In this document: positions 22,065 to 27,469 of the stretch, one piece after another
Numbering within the stretch: position 1 is the first letter of the stretch
Layout of the letters: the number at the start of each line of letters is the position of its first letter
Source of the DNA: a virus
Direction: 5' to 3' (one strand)
Virus record (IMG/VR): IMGVR_UViG_3300009604_000062
Coordinates: 1 to 27,469 of that record
Length of the DNA stretch: 27,469 nucleotides
Program-made: the position numbers and the translations under genes
Notes under the pieces: model-generated
The model's input: the letters and a program-made list of their open reading frames with translations, nothing else
Told to the model about the DNA's origin: nothing
Database searches by the model: none

Positions 22065-22361
22065 TTATTCTGTGAAGTCTGCCATTACTGATTCCTGAAC
22101 CTCTAGTATAGTTGTCCAGTTTGCTTGTTGTATAGCTGAATCTACTAAACGAAGTTGACGACAATGCCAATCAAATTCTCTAGTTACTTGACTTGCTGTA
22201 AGTTTAGGCACTTGTGCAGTAATATCATCTACTGAGTCAGTGACCTGCTGTCGCCTTACCTTAACTTCATATAAGTCTGCCTGTTTAATTGATTTAAGGG
22301 TATCTACTTTACCCTGTAGTTCTTTCCTTCTTAGTAATGCTTCTGCTAATTTTATGTTCAT
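22065..22361 (-). CDS. DIP1984-like helical protein
   Basis: A 98-residue, all-helical protein. The N-terminus MNIKLAEALLRRKELQGKVD and the segment VTDSVDDITAQVPKLTASQV, then REFDWHCRQLRLVDSAIQQA and NWTT, match the pattern of small proteins named DIP1984 or septicolysin-like. These have a helical hairpin and a conserved R-x-L-D-x-x-I-Q-x-x-N-W ending. No enzymatic activity is established to my knowledge. It follows the RuvC-like gene in the early operon and is the last gene before the structured RNA. Confidence 0.55.
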   Translation of the reverse strand: MNIKLAEALLRRKELQGKVDTLKSIKQADLYEVKVRRQQVTDSVDDITAQVPKLTASQVTREFDWHCRQLRLVDSAIQQANWTTILEVQESVMADFTE

Positions 22362-22372
22362 ATCGTTATTAT

Positions 22373-22906
22373 TTATTTTATGCTTAGTTTTATTATCTTC
22401 TGTTCATGTAAAAATAGTAGGATAGCGGCTGCATCTGCTGTGTGGTCCTTAGCCCACTTATATTGATACGGGTATTTGAATCCTATAGTTGTCAGTTTGC
22501 GCTCAACTAGCTCCATAATCTCATACTTATCAACAGCCCCCTTAGCCCTTACAAGGCGTTTTAACTGTAGTGGGGTAACCAAGGTAACAGGGATGCCTAG
22601 AGAGTAGGTTACAGAGGCTAATATAGCCACTGAGGATGCCATGCTCTTTACTGCATTGGATGATTTCCCACCGCCTGTTGGTGACTCAGCATATATATGT
22701 TCAGGGTTCCATTTGTTGATAACGAAATCAAGGTGTTCTGCTAAGGTCTGGCAATCATCAAAATGCTCTAATGCCTTTGAAGCTTTAGGTGTTTTCATCA
22801 CCCTGATACAGTCAGTGGCTACGATTTGTTTACTATCTAAGTCATATACTACAACACCCGTAAAACGGTATCCGATGTCTAATGCAATAATAGTATTCAT
22901 AGTCAC
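22373..22906 (-). CDS. RuvC-like Holliday junction resolvase
   Basis: A 177-residue protein with an RNase H-like fold. ALDIGYRFTGVVVYD carries the first catalytic Asp (D10), HIYAESPTGGGKSSN carries the Glu (E74), and WAKDHTADAAAILLF carries the C-terminal His/Asp cluster (D154, H155, D158), as in RuvC and phage resolvases. The enzyme cuts four-way junctions made during recombination-dependent replication and so clears DNA for packaging. The start is GTG at 22906 with GGGAG six bases upstream, overlapping the previous stop (GTGA); ATG at 22900 is the alternative. It belongs with the ERF and RecE-like genes upstream. Confidence 0.85.
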   Translation of the reverse strand: MTMNTIIALDIGYRFTGVVVYDLDSKQIVATDCIRVMKTPKASKALEHFDDCQTLAEHLDFVINKWNPEHIYAESPTGGGKSSNAVKSMASSVAILASVTYSLGIPVTLVTPLQLKRLVRAKGAVDKYEIMELVERKLTTIGFKYPYQYKWAKDHTADAAAILLFLHEQKIIKLSIK

Positions 22907-23127
22907 TGACTGCTCCCTTGTTGTTTGTATCTCGCTCTGAGTTTTTTGAACTCAATAATCGCTTTGTCGAGCCTAGCCTTAAGGTGTTTGTTCTCAGCCC
23001 TAAGGAACTCGTTTTCTTGATCAGTAGTCATTAGTAAATCTGTAGGTAGCTTAGTCTCATGTAATGTAAAACCATGTAGTCCTGCATTAGTCAAGGATTC
23101 TTTAAAACTTTCTACAGTATTCTTCAT
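22903..23127 (-). CDS. Small coiled-coil protein
   Basis: A 74-residue protein. Residues 37-70 (ENEFLRAENKHLKARLDKAI and on) form a clear coiled coil with leucine heptads and a basic end. It is coupled to its neighbours: ATG overlaps the stop of the tiny gene upstream (ATGA) and its stop overlaps the RuvC-like start (GTGA). Leucine-zipper length fits a dimer. Function unknown. Confidence 0.65.
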   Translation of the reverse strand: MKNTVESFKESLTNAGLHGFTLHETKLPTDLLMTTDQENEFLRAENKHLKARLDKAIIEFKKLRARYKQQGSSQ

Positions 23128-23219
23128 TTATCCTTTTTAGGTTTAGGTTTCTCAGGGAAAGGCCAGTTAGACCTCACCCTGTCTGCATCCTCATTTCTAC
23201 GTTTAGAACCCTTACCCAT
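23124..23219 (-). CDS. Tiny basic protein (MGKGSKRR type)
   Basis: A 31-residue ORF starting MGKGSKRRNEDADRVRSNW and ending in a Lys/Pro tail. Very short proteins opening with MGKGSKRR or MGKGSKQR are frequent in phage early regions, which supports a real gene; their function is unknown. It starts one base after the stop of the gene before, and its TGA overlaps the ATG of the coiled-coil gene. Confidence 0.6.
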   Translation of the reverse strand: MGKGSKRRNEDADRVRSNWPFPEKPKPKKDK

Positions 23220-23220
23220 A

Positions 23221-23382
23221 CTACTTCTCTTTCTTTTGCTTATTAATATTGTTCATCAGGTTTGTAAGGGATAACATCTCACCAATGTAGTCTCCCCTTT
23301 CACAAGCTAGGTAAAAGGATAAGCTTAAATCGCAGTAAGCCTCCTTATGGTATTCGTCAGTAGTCTTTTTATAATTAGCCAT
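23221..23382 (-). CDS. Small hypothetical protein
   Basis: A 53-residue ORF (MANYKKTTDEYHKEAYCDLS ... NKQKKEK) filling the gap between the RecE-like gene and the tiny basic gene. It starts two bases after the RecE-like stop. Helical, charged, with a basic C-terminus. Its exact fit in the operon supports translation; the family is not recognised. Confidence 0.55.
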   Translation of the reverse strand: MANYKKTTDEYHKEAYCDLSLSFYLACERGDYIGEMLSLTNLMNNINKQKKEK

Positions 23383-23384
23383 AT

Positions 23385-24194
23385 TTACATCCAGCTTGGT
23401 AGTGTTACCTTAATTACATCTGTAGAGTAACTAGGCCACTCATCAGTATTAATACACTCATCTAGCTTACGCAGATCCTTCTGGTATTGTGCTCTACCTA
23501 GCTCTATACATTCCTCATCTAGCTCAAACACACTCACAGCGTAAGGTGCTTCTTTCTCACAGACGACAAATACAAAACGGTTAATATCTAACCCTTGTTC
23601 TCTTGCTAAGTCTATATAGTAGGCAGCTTGCTTATGGTAATTGAATTTAAAGATAGATGATTGAAAACCTTTAGCAGAACCATCAGTGGTAGTCTTATAA
23701 TCAATAATCATATTAGCATCTTCACAGATACGGTCCAACCTACCACGCTTCATAATGTTAGTCTCTTTACAGATAGAGTAGATGCTTTTCTCATTTACCC
23801 CATTCTGCTCCATAAGACTATTAGCTAGTTCATTATTACGGACAGCATTAGCCATGTGGTTAGCTTTAAACATATCATCTTCTGATACTACTACCTTGCC
23901 CTCTGAGTGCGCTAAGAACTCAGCATACTCAGCCTTACCTGCCTTTGTACGTCTATCTACCTTGGGTGCTACAGCGTATTCTTCACTGAGTCTGTTAGGC
24001 TCAAGTAATACACAGTGCGCTAGGCTGCCAAACTTCATAGCTGGTGTTTCCTCTGTAGGAGTGCCTAGTGCATGTTGATAATGCTTTGGTGATTTCTGGA
24101 ATTTATCTAGTATTGATTTACTTACTCCAGGCGAGGAGTGGTATTCTTTTTCAGGGACATCAAAGATGCCTTCATCTTGTGTTGGTGTATTCAT
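23385..24194 (-). CDS. RecE-like PD-(D/E)XK exonuclease
   Basis: A 269-residue nuclease. SPGVSKSILDKFQKSPKHY opens the fold, GSLAHC carries the conserved His60, RGRLDRI ... IIDYKTT is the PD-(D/E)XK core with D154, D165 and K167, and HKQAAYYIDL (Q189) is the QxxxY motif. This is the pattern of DUF3799 / RecE-type phage exonucleases, which resect 5' strands of double-stranded DNA to give 3' tails. It lies two genes from the ERF annealing protein, its functional partner in single-strand annealing recombination. All expected active-site residues are present. Confidence 0.85.
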   Translation of the reverse strand: MNTPTQDEGIFDVPEKEYHSSPGVSKSILDKFQKSPKHYQHALGTPTEETPAMKFGSLAHCVLLEPNRLSEEYAVAPKVDRRTKAGKAEYAEFLAHSEGKVVVSEDDMFKANHMANAVRNNELANSLMEQNGVNEKSIYSICKETNIMKRGRLDRICEDANMIIDYKTTTDGSAKGFQSSIFKFNYHKQAAYYIDLAREQGLDINRFVFVVCEKEAPYAVSVFELDEECIELGRAQYQKDLRKLDECINTDEWPSYSTDVIKVTLPSWM

Positions 24195-24195
24195 A

Positions 24196-24399
24196 TTAGT
24201 AGTTCCTCCAAGCGTTCATGTTTTGTGTTTCATAATAGGTAGTCTGTGCTCTCTGTAACCTTCTATCCTCTGATCTGCGTCTATTCTCCTGCCACCTTAC
24301 ATTGAACTCTTGCATAGCCCTTCCTAAGTTATAGTGGTTATTAGGAGTGCCACAGCCTGTAAGCATGGCTAGTATCATTAGTATCACTATTGTCTTCAT
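24196..24399 (-). CDS. Small early lipoprotein
   Basis: The start is chosen at ATG 24399, giving MKTIVILMILAMLTGCGTPN, a perfect short lipoprotein signal with lipobox L-T-G-C (Cys16). A longer in-frame start at 24438 would add 13 polar residues before the signal and overlap the tiny gene upstream. The mature part (about 50 residues) is Arg/Gln/Asn-rich and probably helical (RWQENRRRSEDRRLQRAQTT). It is expressed with replication genes, not with lysis genes. Small early phage lipoproteins elsewhere block receptors against superinfection. That role, or a second spanin, is inference. Confidence 0.75.
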   Translation of the reverse strand: MKTIVILMILAMLTGCGTPNNHYNLGRAMQEFNVRWQENRRRSEDRRLQRAQTTYYETQNMNAWRNY

Positions 24400-24400
24400 G

Positions 24401-24490
24401 TTATTTGTCGCTTGGGTTGATTGGTTCCTCGTAGCCACCGCCTAGACCTAAGTCATGTGGCGATGGTTGATTAGTTTTAGTTTTGCTCAT
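24401..24490 (-). CDS. Tiny hypothetical protein
   Basis: A 29-residue ORF (MSKTKTNQPSPHDLGLGGGY ... NPSDK) starting one base after the ERF stop, with GGAGGG 9 bases upstream and the AAATAATATGAG context shared with the start at 25445. It ends one base before the lipoprotein ATG. The good ribosome site and exact fit argue for translation. Probably unstructured; function unknown. Confidence 0.5.
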   Translation of the reverse strand: MSKTKTNQPSPHDLGLGGGYEEPINPSDK

Positions 24491-24491
24491 A

Positions 24492-25076
24492 TTATTTACC
24501 CTCCTTAATTAGCCAAGCGTTGATCTCTGGGAATACCTTAGACCAATTATTACTAAGTGCTTTAGCGTTAGCAGATATATTTATATCCTTCTTTTTCTCA
24601 GCTAATGCCCACTTAGCTACATCACTGAACTCAAGGTCACTTTCCTTACACAGCTTCCTGATGCCTGCTACATAGTCCACTGATGGCTTTGCAGCTACCT
24701 TCTCGTGCTTGTTAGTAGCATCAGCATCCTTAGTATCATCTATGAGGAACATAGCGTTTAGAGCGTATTTACGGGCATATGAGGAGGCTGAACCGAATGC
24801 TTGGGGTAACGCCATACCGCCAGCCTTCTCGATGCCTGCCTGCGCTTTAGTGGTGTATTTAACGCCACTTGCATCTAGCTCACATATAGACTCTATATAA
24901 GCCCATCCATTAGCCTCCTTAACCTCATCTGAGATAGTTAGTGTGGCATCATGTTTAAGTAATATAGGCTTTACAGCCTCAAGTATGTCTTCACAGCTTC
25001 TGTAGTTATATTTACCGAAGTCGTTGCGTTGATTCTTTGGAGCGTGTAGCTCGTTTTGTATTTGTGTTAATGACAT
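24492..25076 (-). CDS. erf: ERF-family single-strand annealing protein
   Basis: A 194-residue protein. The first 115 residues match the ERF family closely: LTQIQNELHAPKNQRNDFGK, NYRSCEDILEAVKPILLKH, GIEKAGGMALPQAFGSASSY, ARKYALNAMFLIDDTKDADA. ERF proteins form rings on single-stranded DNA and anneal complementary strands, circularising phage DNA and supporting recombination. The C-terminal 70 residues are a variable helical tail (VDYVAGIRKLCKESDLEFSD). A PD-(D/E)XK exonuclease and an OB-fold ssDNA-binding protein flank it, giving a complete annealing set. The start has no Shine-Dalgarno sequence. Confidence 0.9.
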   Translation of the reverse strand: MSLTQIQNELHAPKNQRNDFGKYNYRSCEDILEAVKPILLKHDATLTISDEVKEANGWAYIESICELDASGVKYTTKAQAGIEKAGGMALPQAFGSASSYARKYALNAMFLIDDTKDADATNKHEKVAAKPSVDYVAGIRKLCKESDLEFSDVAKWALAEKKKDINISANAKALSNNWSKVFPEINAWLIKEGK

Positions 25077-25100
25077 TTGTCTGATTGGTTTAGGATTAAT

Positions 25101-25445
25101 TTAGAATGGCACGTCTGAGTCTTCTTCTACAGGAGCAGCAATCTCATTTGTTGAAACATTGTTAGATTGGATCTTCCAACAGTCGAGGTTATGATAATAC
25201 TTCCCATTGAACTCTCTTGATGAGACATTGAAAAGAACCTGCACATGCTTGCCTACTTCATAGTTAGCCAACATCTCAATCTTATCACTACCGAATAATC
25301 CAAAACAAACCTCTGGGTTATACTTCTCACCTGTATCAATTACAAATGATTGCCTGGACCATTCCTTACCTAGTTTAGATTTACCTGTTTCTACAGATAG
25401 TATCTTAGTTATCTTTCCTTCTACTTTTAGTGTATCTTTACTCAT
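25101..25445 (-). CDS. DUF3127-like OB-fold ssDNA-binding protein
   Basis: A 114-residue protein. The beta-rich core (LKVEGKITKILSVETGKSKL, EWSRQSFVIDTGE, EVCFGLFGSDKIEML, VGKHVQVLFNVSSREFNGKY, YHNLDCWKI) has the order of DUF3127 OB-fold proteins. A linker and an acidic tip ending in EEDSDVPF follow. That tail mimics the SSB C-terminus (D-D-D-I-P-F), which recruits replication partners. It is therefore probably the phage SSB. The gene precedes ERF in the operon. The start context is AAATAATATGAG without a Shine-Dalgarno sequence. Confidence 0.75.
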   Translation of the reverse strand: MSKDTLKVEGKITKILSVETGKSKLGKEWSRQSFVIDTGEKYNPEVCFGLFGSDKIEMLANYEVGKHVQVLFNVSSREFNGKYYHNLDCWKIQSNNVSTNEIAAPVEEDSDVPF

Positions 25446-25460
25446 ATTATTTATTTGTTA

Positions 25461-25658
25461 TTAGTTATCAAAGATTGTCTTTTCATCAGATTTTTGACGG
25501 CCTGGATAGCCTGGTATCTCTCCTGCCATCTCAGCCTTATCAATAATCTGCATCAATTTATCTCTGCCTTTATAATGTCCACACAGAGCATCCCACTTAT
25601 GCCAGTATTGCTCAGGTAGATTAATTCGTGTTGTTATTGTTTTTGTATCTTCACTCAT
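25461..25658 (-). CDS. Small hypothetical protein, ribbon-helix-helix-like
   Basis: A 65-residue protein. TKTITTRINLPEQYWHKWDA followed by a helix (RDKLMQIIDKAEMAG) resembles a strand-helix-helix of the MetJ/Arc type, though the match is weak. A DNA-binding or regulatory role in early gene expression is possible. It overlaps the upstream gene stop as ATGA, so it is coupled. Confidence 0.5.
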   Translation of the reverse strand: MSEDTKTITTRINLPEQYWHKWDALCGHYKGRDKLMQIIDKAEMAGEIPGYPGRQKSDEKTIFDN

Positions 25659-25990
25659 AATACTGCCTTTCTATCATCTAATCTTAAAAGTATATTGTGG
25701 TAGAACTGAGCATTATTATCTGAGAGAGAGTTAAAGGCTGCGTTTTCTATAACTGCTATCACTACTTCCCATTGTTTTAGTGTGAGTTGCGCTGTAGACT
25801 CTTGATCTACCTCTGGGCTATTGATAGGCTCTGTATCGCCCACAGTTGTCTCTCTGCGTATAAGGTCAATAGAGTCTGCCTTGAATCCAGTTACTTCACT
25901 TACTGAACTCCAGCCTGATAAATCAGAGTATCTTTCATCTCCTGATTTGATTTCATCTCCTTGTTCTAGGAATATATATGTCTTTTTCAT
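25655..25990 (-). CDS. Hypothetical early protein
   Basis: A 111-residue acidic protein. The start MKKTYIFLEQGDEIKSGDER followed by GWSSVSEV resembles the small beta domain (E-G-D-x-I-x-x-G-D-E ... W) common in phage early proteins. The C-terminal 40 residues are helical (TLKQWEVVIAVIENAAFNSL, NILLRLDD). Function unknown. It is the first gene of the operon after the 357-base gap, so it is probably the first read from a promoter in that gap. Confidence 0.6.
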   Translation of the reverse strand: MKKTYIFLEQGDEIKSGDERYSDLSGWSSVSEVTGFKADSIDLIRRETTVGDTEPINSPEVDQESTAQLTLKQWEVVIAVIENAAFNSLSDNNAQFYHNILLRLDDRKAVL

Positions 25991-26163
25991 TGTGTCTTTG
26001 GTTTAGTGTTAAAGCCTTTTACAAGGCTGATGGAAGCCAATGAATAGCCTTTCTATTCAATTGTCAAATTTATTTTTAATTTATTTTTATTTTATTGCTT
26101 TATATATTTTATCCCCTTAATTTATAGGAGTATTCAGATGTTTTAGTCTGATTGGTTTAGTTT
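25991..26163. promoter_or_regulatory. AT-rich regulatory gap: candidate minus-strand promoter and two perfect inverted repeats
   Basis: No ORF. A TTGACA box on the minus strand (26067-26062) could be a -35 for the early operon, but the -10 at 16-18 bases is weak. Just downstream on the minus strand are perfect inverted repeats TGAATAG/CTATTCA (26041-26059) and AGCCTT/AAGGCT (26013-26028), usable as operators or leader hairpins. 26062-26130 is extremely A/T-rich and could also serve as an unwinding element. On the plus strand TCAGA/TCTGA (26135-26150) forms a small hairpin before the terminator. Confidence 0.4.
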
Positions 26164-26200
26164 GGGCTGGTAGGGTTTGTCTCCTCCAGCCCCTTTTTTT
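26164..26200 (+). terminator. Intrinsic terminator on plus strand, abutting tRNA-Gln
   Basis: GGGCTGG at 26164-26170 pairs with CCAGCCC at 26186-26192 (7 bp, GC-rich), followed by a run of seven T at 26194-26200. The next base is the first of the tRNA. It would stop plus-strand transcription coming out of the AT-rich gap, perhaps ending a short RNA. Confidence 0.7.
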
Positions 26201-26274
26201 AGGTCCATGATGTAATGGTAGCATAGTAGATTTTGATTCTATTTGTCGGGATTCAAGTTCCTGTGGACCTGCCA
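26201..26274 (+). tRNA. tRNA-Gln (anticodon UUG), CCA encoded
   Basis: Cloverleaf: acceptor AGGTCCA pairs 7/7 with TGGACCT, G discriminator, CCA at 26272-26274. D stem ATGT/GCAT with loop AATGGTA. Anticodon stem GTAGA/TCTAT with loop TTTTGAT, anticodon TTG. Short variable loop. T stem CGGGA/TCCTG with loop TTCAAGT. All universal positions are in place. Many phage genes here are Gln-rich (portal tail, ejection proteins), which may explain carrying it. It is on the strand opposite its early-gene neighbours. Confidence 0.95.
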
Positions 26275-26276
26275 TA

Positions 26277-26341
26277 TAACTACCCTTATATTACTACTTA
26301 ATGGGTTAAAACGGGCTTAAATGGCAACATAAGGGTAGTTA
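26277..26341. repeat. Perfect 13-bp inverted repeat after tRNA-Gln and after the helicase gene
   Basis: TAACTACCCTTAT at 26277-26289 and ATAAGGGTAGTTA at 26329-26341 are exact complements around 39 bases. It starts three bases after the tRNA CCA and ends five bases from the helicase stop. Without a U tract it is not a classical terminator; an RNA-stabilising stem, protein-binding site or bidirectional stop are possible. Confidence 0.7.
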
Positions 26342-26346
26342 GCAGG

Positions 26347-27469
26347 TTAAATAATCTCCTCTTGTTGTTCTGCTGCTACACCGAAAAAGCTAGTAGTGCA
26401 TTTCTTAAAAGCAATACTGATCTTCCCCCTTGGTCCTTTTCTACACTTAGCCTGTATGAGTAGTATCTCCTGAACTGGTAGGTCCATTTGATCTAGTCCA
26501 CTACTATTACTCATAGGGCAATGAATAAGTATAACCCTATTTGCATCCTGCTCAATAGAACCTGACTCTCTCAAGTCTGATAGCCTTGGCTGCCTATTAT
26601 CTGCCTCTCCTGCTCTGTTTAGCTGTGATAGTGCTATGACAGGGCAATTATATGTCTGTGTCCACTTCTTAAGCGTCCTAGACACCTCACCAACCTGTGT
26701 AGCTCTATTATCTTTACTACCTGTGGACTGTATAAGCTGTAAGTAATCTACTGCAATAAAATCAGGGTTACCATACTTCTGAACGTGTAAGTCTAATTGA
26801 CTATTCATCCGTTTAATGTTCTCTGATTTAGTGAATATCTTAAGGCGATTGTTTACGATAGGCTCTAACTGCCTTGATGTCTCAATGAAGTCTTGTATCT
26901 GTCTCTTGTTATACCGCATCATCCTAGAGTCATGTTGGCCCTCGATACATGCAAACTGCTCAATGATCTCAGAGCTAGACATCTCAAAGTTAAATAGCAC
27001 ACCATTTTGCCCTTGTTTAATGTTCTCCTTAATAGCTTGGTTGAGTAGGCTAGATTTACCGATACCTGGACGAGCAGCCAGTATGACTAATTCCTGCTTT
27101 CTAATGGGTCCAAAAGAAGATAGAAACTCAGCTAAATGATTCATTGAGAAATACACCTTTGGCTTCTCGCCATCTATGAGTTTTTGCATCTCATCATAGA
27201 TTTCAGTGAATCCTTCCTTAACCTCATCATCAGAAGCTTGCTGAAGCGTCTCTATACGGTCTAGGAGGGCTTTACAGCTCTCATGCATAACCTTTATCTC
27301 ATCAGGGGGTGTATCGTCTCTGAGCGTCTTATATGACTCATAAGCTTTAACCTCTAAATCCTTCTGCCTGATGCCTACAAACTGAGCAATCCAATCATTG
27401 AAGCCTGCTGTGGTATCAACTGCTGAAGTAGCTAATGTGAATTCATTGGATAATCCATTGTGCCACTCA
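26347..27469 (-). CDS. DnaB-type replicative helicase, 5' end outside window
   Basis: The frame is open to the window edge (visible start WHNGLSNEFTLATSAVDTTA), so the ATG at 27288 is internal and the gene is cut. The RecA-like motor is complete: Walker A AARPGIGKSSLL, FNFEMSSSEI (motif 1a/H1a Glu), Walker B FIAVDYLQLI, LSQLNRAGE (motif 3 Gln), and DLRESGSIEQDANRVI (motif 4 with arginine finger region). This is the DnaB C-terminal domain order. Helical sequence before it fits the N-terminal and linker domain. As a hexamer it unwinds the phage fork. There is a tRNA, a terminator and a promoter-like gap between it and the next early gene. Confidence 0.9.
   Translation of the reverse strand, partial: EWHNGLSNEFTLATSAVDTTAGFNDWIAQFVGIRQKDLEVKAYESYKTLRDDTPPDEIKVMHESCKALLDRIETLQQASDDEVKEGFTEIYDEMQKLIDGEKPKVYFSMNHLAEFLSSFGPIRKQELVILAARPGIGKSSLLNQAIKENIKQGQNGVLFNFEMSSSEIIEQFACIEGQHDSRMMRYNKRQIQDFIETSRQLEPIVNNRLKIFTKSENIKRMNSQLDLHVQKYGNPDFIAVDYLQLIQSTGSKDNRATQVGEVSRTLKKWTQTYNCPVIALSQLNRAGEADNRQPRLSDLRESGSIEQDANRVILIHCPMSNSSGLDQMDLPVQEILLIQAKCRKGPRGKISIAFKKCTTSFFGVAAEQQEEII

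Noticed and set aside
25079-25093. 15-base direct repeat with 26146-26160 (GTCTGATTGGTTTAG)
   Set aside because: Exact, but a single pair of this length can occur by chance in 27 kb of AT-rich DNA; only two copies, and no consistent position relative to starts.

Overview
The window is a contiguous piece of the genome of a tailed phage (podovirus type) of a Gram-negative host. The Gram-negative inference rests on two small lipoprotein genes with textbook lipoboxes and on a lysis-type gene cluster. The DNA is AT-rich. I see no integrase, repressor or attachment site in this piece, and the host genus cannot be read from it.

The plus strand from 1 to 19774 is the late virion module. It runs: end of a portal protein, small gene, scaffold, SU10-like major capsid protein, small capsid protein, strong terminator, small gene, head-tail adaptor, and a run of small virion, fibre and spike genes. 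Next come a YkgJ-type cysteine-cluster gene, a lysis-like trio, an 840-residue tail nozzle protein, another fibre-like protein and three large putative internal (ejection) proteins. There is no tape measure, as expected for a short tail. The lysis trio is a holin-like membrane protein, an out-of-frame lipoprotein nested inside it, and a small coiled-coil membrane protein. Many late genes overlap by TAATG or ATGA.

The minus strand from 27469 down to 19837 is the DNA metabolism module. It runs: DnaB-type helicase (cut by the window edge), small genes, a DUF3127-type OB-fold ssDNA-binding protein, an ERF annealing protein, a tiny ORF, an early lipoprotein, a RecE-like PD-(D/E)XK nuclease, small genes and a RuvC-like resolvase. 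After a DIP1984-like helical protein comes a 377-base structured non-coding region, then a small gene, an HNH-AP2 nuclease, an RlpA-like barrel protein (likely peptidoglycan-active) and a NUMOD4-HNH nuclease. Late and early modules converge near 19.8 kb. A plus-strand tRNA-Gln(UUG) with encoded CCA sits in the gap between the helicase and the rest of the early genes.

The most unusual element is the non-coding region 21682-22058. Read on the minus strand it holds two complementary halves of a canonical tRNA in reversed order: T arm and 3' acceptor strand first, then 5' acceptor strand and D arm. A 26-base linker hairpin joins them. The element is closed by a 26-bp inverted repeat whose only two imperfections are G-U wobbles, but only if the minus strand is transcribed. 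This is a circularly permuted tRNA or tRNA-like RNA. I could not find a convincing group I intron core, a readable anticodon or a tmRNA tag. A second strong candidate is the lipoprotein gene nested in another frame of the holin-like gene, with its own Shine-Dalgarno sequence: an embedded outer-membrane spanin whose host gene is not a recognisable Rz.
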